Positions 44,301 through 54,748 of a stretch of 64,000 nt of DNA are shown in pieces. How positions within the stretch are numbered: the stretch's first letter is position 1; each line of letters starts with the position of its first letter. The notes under the pieces were generated by a model. It made no database searches. It had not been told where the DNA came from and saw only the letters and a program-made list of their open reading frames with translations. Position numbers and translations under genes: made by a program. Origin of the DNA: Amylostereum areolatum (lineage: Eukaryota > Basidiomycota > Agaricomycetes > Russulales > Stereaceae); the NCBI GenBank assembly GCA_012932865.1, contig SAXG01000029.1, positions 457,176-521,175 on the forward strand, read 5' to 3'.

Positions 44301-45261
44301 AGTTAGGAGTGAGTTCAATGGCGTGGTCCCATGGGCGTCGCTCAGGAAGCTTGTCGAAGTCGTCTTTGTCAAAGATGTCTTTGAATTCATGGTACACCGT
44401 TGGGACCCGCTCCGAGAAGGTCTGTTCCTTTTTCTTAGCGTGCTCCTCAAATGCAATGTCTGATACATGGGTCCGGATGTGGTAGGTTGTCTTGTAACCG
44501 TCCCAGTCGAAAGCGAACAGCTGCTCGTCCTTTTCCATGTGGACTGGCTCTTCCTCCTCTTCTTCGTCATCATCAATATTGAGAAGGGGAGGGGGACGAG
44601 AGCAGCTTGTAGAGCATCGGTCGAATTCAATCGATCCTGATTTCCAGTCGATGCGAGGATTGTGCTTTTTCAGCCACTCATGTCCAATGAAGAGGTTTGT
44701 ATCTCCTAGATTGGAGACCGCGAGGTCGATGTTTTCTTCATGGTCTTGAATGATTAGACAAAGTGTGACATATTCCGTGATGGGACCTCCCGCGTTGAGC
44801 GTGCCTTCTGCATTTCGTACTGGGATTGGGCGAGCAGTCCGTCGCGTGGGGATGAGATTTTCCTGCACGAACTTCGTGTTGATACATGAGCCAGTGCAAC
44901 CACTGTCCAGGAGTGCGAGAGCTTTGACAATGCGCTTGGAATCTACCACAAGTTGTGTGGGAATGACCGTTTGTTCCTTAGCACTCAAGGAGCGTATGAA
45001 CTTCATGGGAGTGGCGAGCTCTAGTAGAGCTTGGCATGCTAATTCATCTTCCATGCCAGTTATCTCCTCGATGGCTTCATAAGTAGCCTCGTCGCGGTGT
45101 CGATGGTGTGTCCAGATGCGAAGGATTGCAATCCCGCTTTCAGGTTTGTCTTCCCTTAAGCGATGAAGCGTCCATTGAGCCGTTCCAGGTGCCATATAAC
45201 ATGATTTGGGCGCTGTGCCCCTTCCATCGCACGGCATTGTCCCTGACTTCACAGGGCCCAT

Positions 45262-45360
45262 ATCCAAAACCGAGTCTGTATCCAAAGCCGTATCCAAAAC
45301 TGAAACCAAAACCGAAGCCATATCCAAAGCCGAAGGCTCACAAATCGAAGCCTGAGTATC
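45262..45360. repeat. 12-bp TATCCAAA(A/G)CCG microrepeat inside family B pol
   Basis: About seven degenerate copies of TATCCAAAGCCG in the N-terminal part of pol give a repeated Ser-Val-Leu-Asp-Thr peptide on the coding strand. Confidence 0.65.
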
Positions 45361-45557
45361 TAAAATAACAACGGGACGCGTGCCCGTACCGATAGAGTCC
45401 GTAAGAGAAGTCATAATGGGGATATCCCCCGTAGTAGTACAGTCCGAATCAACAATGCGCATATGTAAACAAGAACCAGGCCACTGAGGCGCAACAAAAC
45501 CAGACGAGTGAGAAATAGAAACTTGGGCTTCAGATGCCGTGTACATTGTCAGCCCCC

Positions 45558-45567
45558 TCAAAAACCC
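45558..45567 (-). promoter_or_regulatory. Candidate -1 ribosomal frameshift site, family B gag-pol
   Basis: Minus strand reads G GGT TTT TGA in the gag frame: a GGGTTTT slippery heptamer directly before the gag stop, with pol open in the -1 frame. Confidence 0.55.
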
Positions 45568-46661
45568 TCTTTCTTCTCCTCCACCTTTGGCTGAGCTTGA
45601 AGCGCATCCATCACGCTTTTCCGATCTTCAGCCGACAGGCTCCTAGCCCAAGCGGTGGGTGTTTCGAACATCTGTGCTCGAGCCTCCCGCTTTGGTGGTT
45701 CCGTGTACCGGTCCCTCCCCCACATGTCTCGGATGTTCTTCACATCCACTCTGCAGTCCCGCACTTGGTGGCCATTTTGTCCGCAGTGGAAGCATCGCCC
45801 CTTGATGTCGACACGGTTGATGTCCATCGGCTGACCTTTGCCGCTGTGCACCGTGCCGGTTCCATCGCGGCGCCATGGGACCTGCCCCCCTTGTTGCCCA
45901 TTGGACGATCTCTGTCCTTTGGGTTTTTGGTTCTGCGTGGGTCCGCTGCGCTGGGTCTTCAGGTCCTCCCGCTCCTGTCGCAGACCGTCAATCAGGATGA
46001 TGCGCTCTTTGAGGTCCTCATATTTCTGAGGGACGTGACCACTGTCGTAGATGGAGTCGATGGTCCGGTAGTAGACGTTGTGCTTGAGCAGCTGCATAAG
46101 GTGGATAGGGTCCGGCGCTGTGGAGTATCCTGCCTTCCTTGCTAGTTGCTCAAACTTGGCGAAGTATTCATGGGCAGTGGTACCCTTCGTCTGTTTGAAT
46201 CCGTCCAGTTCGACTGTGGCGGGGTGCTGCTCATTGACGTCAGTGAAGGCCCCTTTGAGTACTTTGTAGAAGTCTACCCAGGCGACCATGGCTCCATTGG
46301 CCAGGTGTGCGTCCTCATACTCGGCCTTCCAGGTGCGTGCTGCCTCCCCTGTCATGTAGGTGGGGATGAAGAGGACTTTGTCCTTGTCCATCACGAGGTC
46401 ATCCTCAGCGGCTCGCGTGTATTCCTCGCATGACCACATCCAGTCATTGAAGTCCTCTCGTTTCCCAGAGAAGCCTTCAGGAGTTTTTGCGTGGACCTTC
46501 TTTCGAGGGGGTCTGGCGGCGGCAGCGGCTGGGGCGCTAACGGTAACAGCTGGGGGGTTGACGGTGATGGGAGGGGCGGTGACATTGACGGTGGGGGATG
46601 GCAGGTTGAGGGCAGAAACAAGCACGGCAGGAATGACAACCCATTGACCGTTTACTTCCAT
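45558..46661 (-). pseudogene. Gag of family B, separated from its 5' part by nested insertion
   Basis: The minus-strand frame from MEVNGQWVVIPAVL (ATG 46661-46659) to TGA 45560-45558 has a Pro/Val/Ala-rich N-terminus, a capsid region (GFSGKREDFNDWMWSCEEYTR, FKQTKGTTAHEYFAKFEQLA) and a zinc knuckle CFHCGQNGHQVRDC (about 45794-45753). The nested element inserted with duplication CATGA exactly at this ATG. Beyond it the same frame continues at 53759-54223, so the ATG at 46661 may be internal to a longer gag. Confidence 0.85.
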
Positions 46662-46663
46662 GA

Positions 46664-47083
46664 TGTCACGGATCGCTCCATTTCTCTCTTCGTTTGCAGA
46701 CCTCGTACACACGACGTGTCACGGCACATGACTTTCCCTTGCATCACATGCTTCAATGACGTCATTGCCCGGACTTCCGAGCGGGGTTCCGCATCCTTAT
46801 CTATGACATCACTGCTCCGGACCTTCATCCTCCGCCCCATGACTCCTTTCCTATTGTTCCCCCCGCTCGCACCACTATCGCATCGCATCGCACCATCGTT
46901 CCCACTTGTATATAAGGACAGTGTTTCTCTTCCCTTTTCCCTAGACTGTCCATCTCGTCATACGGTACTGTAGCGCACGTTGCACTACCCTAGACCCCGG
47001 CACTCTCGAATCTATTTTCTTCTCGCTCCTCCCATCGTCGCGACTTAGGCGATTCATCGGTCTCATAAACTGTGTTTCTGACA
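46664..47083 (+). repeat. 5' LTR of family A chromovirus
   Basis: 420 bp with a TATATAAGG box at 46909-46917 as likely promoter. Confidence 0.95.
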
Positions 47084-47155
47084 CCTGGACAGTCTACCCC
47101 TACGCCTACCTCGCACCCCTCTCTCCATCTACCTCTGCCGTCTCTACGACGTTAA

Positions 47156-47701
47156 AAAACTCCCACCACGGACCTCCCGAACGCACCGGTCTTCCTCCCG
47201 TTCAACGGAAAGCCGATCACCCCCCGCAACGACGCACCACTCCCCTACCCTTGGTCCGACGCCGTCACCGTCAACTGCCTCGTCCCCGTACAGAACCTCT
47301 ACAAGAAAGATCCCTGGACCGCGCACGGCCTCAACTTCCGCATCTTCGAGTGGAGGTGGCACAAGGATCACGGTACTGTCGTCCTCGCCCTATACGTCCA
47401 GATCACTACGTGCATCAACGTAGATCTCGAACGCCTTGAATTCACCCTCCACGCCCCCACCTACCACACGTACCTCATCCAGGACGCCCCCAACCCGATC
47501 CTCCAAACCAGTTTCACCTCCGTCTCCCAGTTTAACCTCCGGACCCCTGAATCCACCCCGCCACCAGTCCTCCGTCCCACCATCAAGGGTAAGACCCTTC
47601 GTCACCGCCACCACGAACATAAGATCCGCCAGGCAGTAAAAGCCGGCTACCTCACCAAGAAACTCCTCGGCCGTCGCCCCATCGCGGCGGACTTCTTCTA
47701 G
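47156..47701 (+). CDS. Pre-gag open frame (ORF0) of family A, 181 codons
   Basis: Open from just after a TAA (47153-47155) to TAG 47699-47701 with no ATG near the start. Reads DLPNAPVFLPFNGKPITP, YKKDPWTAHGLNFRIFEWRW, HGTVVLALYVQITTCINVDL, LEFTLHAPTYHTYLIQDAP and a basic end (KTLRHRHHEHKIRQAVKAGYL). The same protein is encoded in the left copy. Codon-level sense over 180 residues in two copies argues it is translated, perhaps from a non-AUG start or a spliced leader. Gag follows in another frame 26 bp later. Confidence 0.55.
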   Translation, partial: KTPTTDLPNAPVFLPFNGKPITPRNDAPLPYPWSDAVTVNCLVPVQNLYKKDPWTAHGLNFRIFEWRWHKDHGTVVLALYVQITTCINVDLERLEFTLHAPTYHTYLIQDAPNPILQTSFTSVSQFNLRTPESTPPPVLRPTIKGKTLRHRHHEHKIRQAVKAGYLTKKLLGRRPIAADFF

Positions 47702-47727
47702 ACCATCATCACGTCCTCCACAGCCCC

Positions 47728-49317
47728 TTGTCCCCCCACTCCGAACCTCCCCCAGGTGTTTTTCGAGACTACTGTCCCGAAGAATACTATATCCTCACCT
47801 CGCAGCAGACTAAGGAATCCGTACGTTGGCTGCACGACGAACCAAACCGGCAACGTCGAGACTGGTACTTCGACGACCGCAACGAACAACCCTACGTCGA
47901 AGAATCGGATTTTGCCACCGCTGCGGACGTTCTACAGCGCTTCCTGAACCCCCCTCCGACCAACTCGCCCCCACCCCGTCGACGTACTGTAATCGAAGTC
48001 CCAGAAGGGATCAACCACAACGACACAACTGGGAAGTGGTACGCCTATAGACGGAACAAGAACGGAACCCCAGGACGATCAGTAGTTGAGTGGCAGCCCA
48101 CTTCGTTCAGTCCCGTCCAAGATCACTGGTCGTGGCATCATAACCAGCAATTCCTCACCCCCGCCGACTTCCTTGTCGCAAAACAAGTTGAGGACAAAGT
48201 TGAAGAAGCAGAAGAACGCCGACGAGAAACCCTACGCCGCCTTGATCAAGAACTCGCCCAATCTCTCACCGTCCCCCTCCCCTTCGACAAGATGTCCGAC
48301 GCCGAATCCAAACCCGCTGTCTCCAAGCGGGAGATCGGCCCCAAGCCAAAGCCATTCAAAGGCGATAGACGCGACACCCTCCGGTTATCCCTCGAGCTCC
48401 GCATGTTCCTGCGCGTTAACAAGGATGTTTATGCCACAGATGACGCCAAGATGATGCTCCTCCTCAGCCTGATGGAGGACGATACGGCGAAAGCCTGGGC
48501 CACGCATCGCCGCATGGAACTCTTCGCCGACGAAGACGAGAAGGAAGACACCGAAACCCTCGATCCCACGCCCCCAACACTCCACTATAGCTCCTACAAA
48601 GAGCTCTTCGAGAGGTTTGGAAAAGACTTCGTGCCCGTCGATCCGAAGATAGAGGCTCAGCGTAAGATCAACGAGCTCGCAATGACCACCCGGGACGTCA
48701 CTGACTTTATCACCGAGTTTGAGATGCTGGCAACCATGTCAGCGTACGACGACGAGGCGCTAATCCACTTTTTCAAGAAGGGACTTCAGCGTGACCTCGG
48801 CAAGCAGGTGGCCCGGTCGTACCCGTTCCCCACCAAGCTCGCGGAGTGGAAGGAGCGCGCCCGCCGCATCAACCACCAGTGGCTCGAAGAGAACCCGGAG
48901 AGGAAGAGCAGTCAGTCCAAGGGGGCTGTCGCGCTCACCTCGAACGGTTCGACCAACGACTCCTCGTCGCGCCGAGTCGGCGCCTTCACCAACACCTCGA
49001 CCCGCCCTGCAAAGCTGACGGACGACGAGCGCGCAAAGATGATGCGCGAAGGCAAGTGCTTCATGTGTCGACAAGCCGGTCACGTCTCTCGCGACTGCCC
49101 CAACCGCGACTTGAGCGCGCGACGGGTGGGCGCAGTAGAGACTGGGTCCAAGGCCCCTCCCCTGCCGACGAACACGGCTCCATCCACTGCAAAAGCAGCT
49201 CCCGACCCATCCAAAACCATCGCGGCGATCACTCGCCAGCTGAAGGATCTGGACGCGGAAGGCAAGGAGCAGGCAGTAGCGCTGTTGAAGGACATCCTGG
49301 AATCGCAGGATTTTTGA
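47728..49317 (+). CDS. Gag polyprotein, family A (529 aa)
   Basis: The frame is open from before 47701; TTG 47728 is the nominal start and the first ATG is MSDAESKP at about 48292. N-terminal extension with RRDWYFDDRNEQPYVEESDF and EVPEGINHNDTTGKWYAY; an Arg/Glu coiled-coil-like helix (EEAEERRRETLRRLDQ); capsid region (FKGDRRDTLRLSLELRMFL, LLLSLMEDDTAKAWA, VTDFITEFEMLATMS); zinc knuckle CFMCRQAGHVSRDC at residues 444-457. It packages element RNA by family role. Ends TGA 49315-49317 at the frameshift site. Confidence 0.9.
   Translation: MSPHSEPPPGVFRDYCPEEYYILTSQQTKESVRWLHDEPNRQRRDWYFDDRNEQPYVEESDFATAADVLQRFLNPPPTNSPPPRRRTVIEVPEGINHNDTTGKWYAYRRNKNGTPGRSVVEWQPTSFSPVQDHWSWHHNQQFLTPADFLVAKQVEDKVEEAEERRRETLRRLDQELAQSLTVPLPFDKMSDAESKPAVSKREIGPKPKPFKGDRRDTLRLSLELRMFLRVNKDVYATDDAKMMLLLSLMEDDTAKAWATHRRMELFADEDEKEDTETLDPTPPTLHYSSYKELFERFGKDFVPVDPKIEAQRKINELAMTTRDVTDFITEFEMLATMSAYDDEALIHFFKKGLQRDLGKQVARSYPFPTKLAEWKERARRINHQWLEENPERKSSQSKGAVALTSNGSTNDSSSRRVGAFTNTSTRPAKLTDDERAKMMREGKCFMCRQAGHVSRDCPNRDLSARRVGAVETGSKAPPLPTNTAPSTAKAAPDPSKTIAAITRQLKDLDAEGKEQAVALLKDILESQDF
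49308..49317 (+). promoter_or_regulatory. Candidate -1 ribosomal frameshift site, family A gag-pol
   Basis: Gag frame reads G GAT TTT TGA; pol is open in the -1 frame (GGA TTT TTG AAA). The layout matches the family B site. Confidence 0.5.
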
Positions 49318-52300
49318 AACACCCCCCAGTCGCGTCGTCTGGTGGAGGCAAGGGACTTTTGGTATCATCGTCGAATCGTTTCGCTGTATTATCATCCATG
49401 CATACCTGTGAGCAATCGTATCCCCCGTGTTTGTATCTGTCTACTGTCACCAAGAACAGGCAAACACCATCGATCATGCTCAAAGTCAAGCTGATCGGAC
49501 GAGTTACCAAAAGAGAAATCGACGCAGACGCGCTGCTTGATAGCGGCGCAGAAGGAATTATCCTGAACCGAAGCTTCGTTGAACGCAAGAAGCTCACCAC
49601 AAGAAAACTAGAAAACCCGTTCCCCGTGCGTAATGTGGATGGCACCGAGAACGTCATGGGCTGGATACGCGACACAACGACCCAGCGGATCCGGATATAC
49701 TCGCAAGATTCAAGGGCGTACCATGAAGAAGAAGCTGAGTTCTTCATCACCGACATCGGCGATCATGACATGATCCTTGGAACAGACTGGCTCGACGAGC
49801 ACAATCCCACCATAGACTGGCAACGAGACCGTGTTGACATGCTCCGCTGCCCTCCCTCGTGCACTCTGTCCAAACCTCCTGTGACGAACCTCGCAACCAA
49901 GCCACGGAAACCATCATCGGTCCAATCACAGCGTAAGGTTGAAGCAGGTAAAACCCCGAGGACACCTCTCGTTGTGGACGATCCCTTCCCAGAGCCGACA
50001 TATGTGTCCTGGACCCCAGTCCCCACTTATGTTATTCCTGCACGCAGAATCAAAGGTGTCCGCGTCCGCACGGTCCATCGCTCCCCTCTACCCGCACGAC
50101 TCTTCACTGAAGACGACGACGAGCGGCCCATGGTATTCCGAGACTGGGAGATCAATGGACTACGCCGCGCCGGAATCCTCCCTGAAACCGATGGTCCTAA
50201 TCCAGATGCAATACCCATTCGCGCGGGCTTTACAAAAGCGCAGGAGCTTGCAGAGCATTCAAAAGAGAACGCACGCCCGCAAACCTTTGAAGACTTAGTC
50301 CCCCCGCCGTACCGCGACTTTGCGCCTGTATTCGACAAGAAAACCTCCGAGCGACTTCCTGACCGACGGCCATGGGACCATGCTATCGACATGAAAGACG
50401 GCTTTGAACCCAAACCGTGCAAGATCTACCCCCTCTCACCTTCCGAGCAGATCGAACTCGACACCTTCCTCAACGACCACCTGAAGAAGGGCTATATCCG
50501 CCCTTCGAAGTCACCTCAGGCGAGTCCGTTCTTCTTTGTGAAGAAAAAGGATGGAAAGCTGCGTCCCGTACAGGACTATCGAGAATTAAACAAGGGCACT
50601 GTCAAGAATGAATACCCCTTGCCACTGATCTCTGAAATTGTCGACCGCCTCAAAGGTGCAAAGATCTTCTCCAAGATGGATGTTCGCTGGGGCTACAACA
50701 ATGTCCGCATCAAGGAAGGCGACGAGTGGAAGGCTGCGTTCAAGACAAATTGCGGTCTCTTCGAACCTACGGTGATGTTTTTCGGGCTTATGAACTCCCC
50801 TGCGACATTTCAGGCAATGATGAATGAACTGTTCAAGGATCTCATCGACTCGGGCAAGGTCATCATCTACATGGACGACATCTTGGTGTTCACTCGCACC
50901 ATGGACGAACACCGTGCCATAGCGCGGCAGGTTCTGCAGTGTTTGCAAGACAACGACCTCTTCCTCAAACCGGAGAAATGCGTCTTTGAACAAGACTCTG
51001 TCGAATACCTCGGACTCATCATCTCGCACGACAAGATCGCTATGGACCCCGTCAAGGTAGCAGGTATTCAGGACTGGCCGACACCACAAACGGTCAAAGA
51101 TGTGCAATCCTTCCTCGGCTTCGGCAACTTCTACCGACGTTTCATCAAAGACTTCTCCAAGGTTGCACGACCCCTATTTGACCTGACAAAGAAGGACTGC
51201 ACATGGGACTGGTCGACGGACTGCCAAACTGCGTTTGACGCACTGAAAGCTGCGTTTACTTCCTCCCCCGTCGTGGTCATGCCTGACCCAAAGAAGCCTT
51301 ACCTCGTTGAAGTCGATGCCTCGGACTTTGCTACTGGAGGTATACTCTCGCAGAAAGGCGATGACGGTCACTGGCATCCAGTGGCATATCTGTCCAAGGC
51401 CCTATCGGAACCGGAACGGAACTACGACATCTACGACAAGGAGCTGCTTGCGATCATCCGTGCGCTCGAAGCCTGGCGCCACTACCTCGAAGGCGCCCCC
51501 GACACCGTCGAAATCTGGACAGATCACAAGAACCTGGAGCACTTCAAGACGGCACAGAAGCTGAGCCGCCGACAGGCACGTTGGGCTCTATTCCTCACTT
51601 GATTTGACTTCTCGCTCGTTCATAAACCAGGAATTTCCCACCGCCCGGATCCAATGTCTCGACAACCCGATCACAAGAATGGTGTTGAAAATGACAACAA
51701 GGAGCGCGTCTTGCTTGACCCCAAGTACTTCCAAGTACGCGCAACAAGGCCAGGAGCAGTAACCTCCCTCGGTGATGTCGAACTCCGACGACGTATCCGC
51801 GACTGCAAAACCAAGGACATCGAGGTCGTTCAAGCCCTGGACGCCATCTTACGAAACGGACCACGTACACTCGTCAAGAACCTTCAAGAGTGGAACTACG
51901 AAGAAGGCCTGGTCCTGTTTAGAGGAAAGGTATATGTCCCGGCAGATGACGAGCTGCGACGCGACATTGTCAAAATGTACCATGAATCGCCCCTGGCTGG
52001 ACACCCCGGTCGCTTCAAGACTTACGAGCTTGTGAGTCGTGAATATTGGTGGCCTGGCATGTCTGTCTTTGTCCGCGACTTTGTAGCAGGATGCGCAACC
52101 TGCCAGTCGACGAAGACACAGAGCAGCCGACCCCACGTCGACATGATCCCAAATGAAGTACCCGATCGACCATTTGGCGTCATCTCCACCGACTTCATCA
52201 TCGAACTCCCTGACTGCGAAGGCTATAACGCCGTCAATGTCGTGGTCAATCGCCTCACCAAGATGGTGGTTACCACCCCATGTACAACGAAGATCACCAG

Positions 52301-53338
52301 CGATGGCACGGCCGACATTCTCTTCGATAAGGTATACCGACACTACGGCTTAGCAGACAAGATCATCTCGGATCGTGGACCCCAATTTGCTGGACAGGTG
52401 ATGCGTACACTCAACGAGAAGCTTGGGATCAAGTCCGCCCTCAGCACAGCGTATCACCCACAGACAGACGGCCAAACCGAACGCGAGAACCAGAACCTCG
52501 AGCAATTTCTGCGAGTATTCTGCAACTACCGTCAAGACGACTGGGTGAAGTGGTTGCCCTTCTTCGAGTTTTCTCACAACTCTCGCACCCACGCAGCTAC
52601 TGGAAAGGCTCCCTTTGAAGTCCTCTACGGCTTCCTCCCCAAGATGTACCCATCCGTAAACCCGTCCTCAAAGGTCCCTGCAGTTGAAGAACGCCTCCGT
52701 CAACTTGAAGAAGTCCGACAAGAGATCAAAGCCAGCCTTGCCCTTGCATCGGACTTAATGAAGCACTACAATGGTGACACGATCAGCAAATCGACACCGT
52801 TCGCCATTGGAGACAAGGTCTGGCTCAAAGGCAAAAACCTGAAGACGACGAGGCCGAAAGCTAAGCTTGCTGCCAAACGATTTGGACCCTTCGAGATCGT
52901 TGACGTCATTATCCCAGTGAACTACCGCCTGAAGCTGCCGAAGACGTGGAGAATCCACCCAGTCTTCCATGCGTCGCTGCTCACCGCGTACAAGGAGACA
53001 ACGGCACATGGTCCAAACTATGAACAACCGCCGCCTGACCTCGTTGATGACGAAGAAGAATATGACATTGAAGACATCATCGACTCGAAGCCGACCCGCA
53101 ACAAGAAAGGCATACCATACCTCGTCAAGTGGACAGGCTATCCTGACTCCGAGAATACCTGGCTCCCTGGCTCCTCGCTCTCAAAGGTCACTGATATGAT
53201 CGACGCCTTCCACAAACGCCATCCAAACGCGCCCCACCCTGTGCGTTCCCTCGGCATCTCCTTTGACGATTTTCTCGCATCTACCCTTGCAGATGACATC
53301 GCGCTCCAGGCGAAAGCGCGTCTTAAAGGGGGGGTAAT
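49309..53338 (+). pseudogene. Pol polyprotein of family A (one nonsense codon)
   Basis: Follows gag in the -1 frame. Aspartic protease DALLDSGAEGIILNRSF (about 49530); reverse transcriptase FFFVKKKDGKLRPVQDYREL, KMDVRWGYNNVRIKEGDEW and IYMDDILVF (YMDD about 50866); RNase H EVDASDFATGG and YDKELLAIIRALEAW; integrase zinc finger HPGRFKTYELVSREYWWPG with CATCQSTK, core DFIIELPD, SDRGPQFAGQV and TDGQTERENQNLEQFL; C-terminal chromodomain EYDIEDIIDSK and YLVKWTGYPDSENTWLP, ending in the frame that runs into the LTR. The only break is TGA 51600-51602 in the RNase H to integrase linker (WALFLT-stop-FDFSLVHKPG), where CGA to TGA would explain it. Confidence 0.92.
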
Positions 53339-53758
53339 GTCACGGATCGCTCCATTTCTCTCTTCGTTTGCAGACCTCGTACACGCGACGTGTCACGGCA
53401 CATGACTTTCCCTTGCATCACATGCTTCAATGATGTCATTGCCCGGACTTCCGAGCGGGGTTCCGCATCCTTATCTATGACATCACTGCTCCGGACCTTC
53501 ATCCTCCGCCCCATGACTCCTTTCCTATTGTTCCCCCCGCTCGCACCACTATCGCATCGCATCGCACCATCGTTCCCACTTGTATATAAGGACAGTGTTT
53601 CTCTTCCCTTTTCCCTAGACTGTCCATCTCATCATACGGTACTGTAGCGCACATTGCACTACCCTAGACCTCGGCACTCTCGAATCTATTTTCTTCTCGC
53701 TCCTCCCAATCGTCGCGACTTAGGCGGTTCATCGGTCTCATAAACTGTGTTTCTGACA
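53338..53758 (+). repeat. 3' LTR of family A chromovirus
   Basis: 421 bp with the same TATATAAGG motif at about 53583; preceded by the G-rich polypurine tract. Confidence 0.95.
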
Positions 53759-54223
53759 CATGAGCCATGTGTTGTCTGTGCCGTTATTCATGTGTTGGAT
53801 GGGGGAGCCGGATTGGCCGATGACGATGTTCCATATTCCACCAATTTCGGTGCAGTTGGCGAGTTCGGCGGGGAGAGGGGGTTGGGGGTTGGTGCAAATC
53901 CATGAGGCGGCCATGACTGGTTCGTCGAGGTCAGAGAAGTCTTCGTTGGTAACAGGTGGTAGGGCGGAGGCGGCGATGAAGTCAAAGTCAGCTTTGGTGA
54001 GGTCGGGTTGGTCTCCGTCGGTGAAGTACCAGATGATGCCACTAAGCTCAGTGGTTACAAAGGCAACTTCTTGGGTGGTGTCTCCAAGTTGAGCAAAGAA
54101 GAGGTCGTCATCTTCTTGGGTGAAGCCTAGTGGGAGGGAGAAGATGCAGCAGTTCTCGGTGTCGGTGTCAGAGCCTGATTCTGAGCTGGAGTCGGAACCA
54201 TTGAGTCCGAACGAGGGAATTGT
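53759..54223 (-). pseudogene. N-terminal extension of family B gag
   Basis: On the minus strand the frame between a TAA (54226-54224) and the nested element reads FTQEDDDLFFAQLGDTT, GIIWYFTDGDQPDLTKADFDF and WICTNPQPPLPAELANCTE and runs in phase into MEVNGQW across the insertion. The WYFTDGDQPDLTKADF part parallels WYFDDRNEQPYVEESDF in the family A gag, so the extension is conserved. There is no in-frame ATG near its start. Confidence 0.6.
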
Positions 54224-54304
54224 TTATAAGTGGGTGAGGTCGATGACCTCTGGCTCTGGTGTGGGATCGGGGGTGTTGCCTGGTGTAAGGAGACGGTGGG
54301 TGTG

Positions 54305-54748
54305 TCAAGTGTCAACACATATTTTCTCGTTGGGCACGTAGAAGGACTTTGGGGGTTGCTCGAGTTTGTAGCGGTAGGTGACGTATGGTCGGAAGTAGAC
54401 GTAGCGGCTTCCGGTTCCTTGTTCTCTCATTACGAGACAATAGAAATGGACGTCTATGACGGAGTCTTCGAGTTCTTCTACAGTGAGGGCGACCTTCCAA
54501 TTGTGCCAGGCCCAAGGGTCTTTAGACTCGTTGATGAGGGAGATGATAGTGTTGTCGCTGATGGGGATGAATTCTTGTACTTGCGAGCGCCAATCTTCCA
54601 TGCACGAGCCCCCAGCCGAAATGGTTACTCTGTGCGGCAAGGGAAGATTTTGTCGGGGGAGGGTGGTTCTGTTATGAAATCGCAAGACGGTCTGCCTCAG
54701 TCTTCTCGACCTGTTGGCTGTCTCTTCGTCTAGGGGACACGATCCCAA
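54305..54748 (-). CDS. Pre-gag open frame (ORF0) of family B, 147 aa
   Basis: ATG 54748 to stop 54305, between the 5' LTR and gag. Reads MEDWRSQVQEFIPISDNTIISL, NESKDPWAWHNWKVAL and a Tyr-rich part (YVYFRPYVTYRYKLEQPP). The KDPW-x-x-H core and Tyr-rich tail parallel ORF0 of family A at the same position, so it is likely a conserved accessory frame or a spliced or frameshifted gag leader. No known domain recognised. Confidence 0.55.
   Translation of the reverse strand: MGSCPLDEETANRSRRLRQTVLRFHNRTTLPRQNLPLPHRVTISAGGSCMEDWRSQVQEFIPISDNTIISLINESKDPWAWHNWKVALTVEELEDSVIDVHFYCLVMREQGTGSRYVYFRPYVTYRYKLEQPPKSFYVPNEKICVDT

Larger units (their letters stand above)
41386..45567 (-). pseudogene. Pol polyprotein of family B (one nonsense codon)
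   Basis: The minus-strand frame begins at the -1 shift from gag (45558-45567). Order: aspartic protease LALLDSGCTGSCINTKF (about 44920), reverse transcriptase (FFFIKKKDGSLRRVQDYRKLN, DVRWGYNNVRIKEGDEWKAAF, YLDD), RNase H (VEADSSDYATGG, YDKELLAIMTALEEW), integrase zinc finger (HPGRYKTHELITRNYWWP, CETCQRTK) and core (DFVMP, SDRSSVFVSKF, TDGQTERSNMTMENYL), and a C-terminal chromodomain ([33 protein letters not shown] written here in two parts: EVEKIIDSK and [17 protein letters not shown]). The frame is interrupted only by TAA at 43852-43854, eight codons before YLDD; everything else is open. Chromodomain integrases direct insertion by binding methylated histone H3 in related elements. Confidence 0.9.
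46664..53758 (+). mobile_element. Complete Ty3/gypsy chromovirus, family A, 7095 bp, nested in family B
   Basis: LTRs 46664-47083 (420 bp) and 53338-53758 (421 bp), TGTCA...TGACA ends, differ by about six transitions and one single-base indel. The 5-bp duplication CATGA is perfect (46659-46663 and 53759-53763). A TGG two bases after the 5' LTR (47086) is the candidate primer-binding start, and AAAGGGGGGGTAA at 53324-53336 is the polypurine tract. Gag, protease, reverse transcriptase, RNase H, integrase and chromodomain follow in order. The only obvious lesion is one TGA in pol (51600-51602). It lies opposite in orientation to its host element. Confidence 0.95.

Noticed and set aside
44220..44630. 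Overlapping frame inside family B pol
   Set aside because: Shadow of the pol frame; pol has clear protease and reverse transcriptase motifs in the other phase.
48760..49395. Minus-strand frame opposite family A gag
   Set aside because: Antisense to the zinc-knuckle region, no motif of its own.
46664..53758. Infectious retrovirus with envelope
   Set aside because: No membrane-spanning or envelope-like frame follows pol; the chromodomain integrase and LTR layout are those of fungal chromoviruses.
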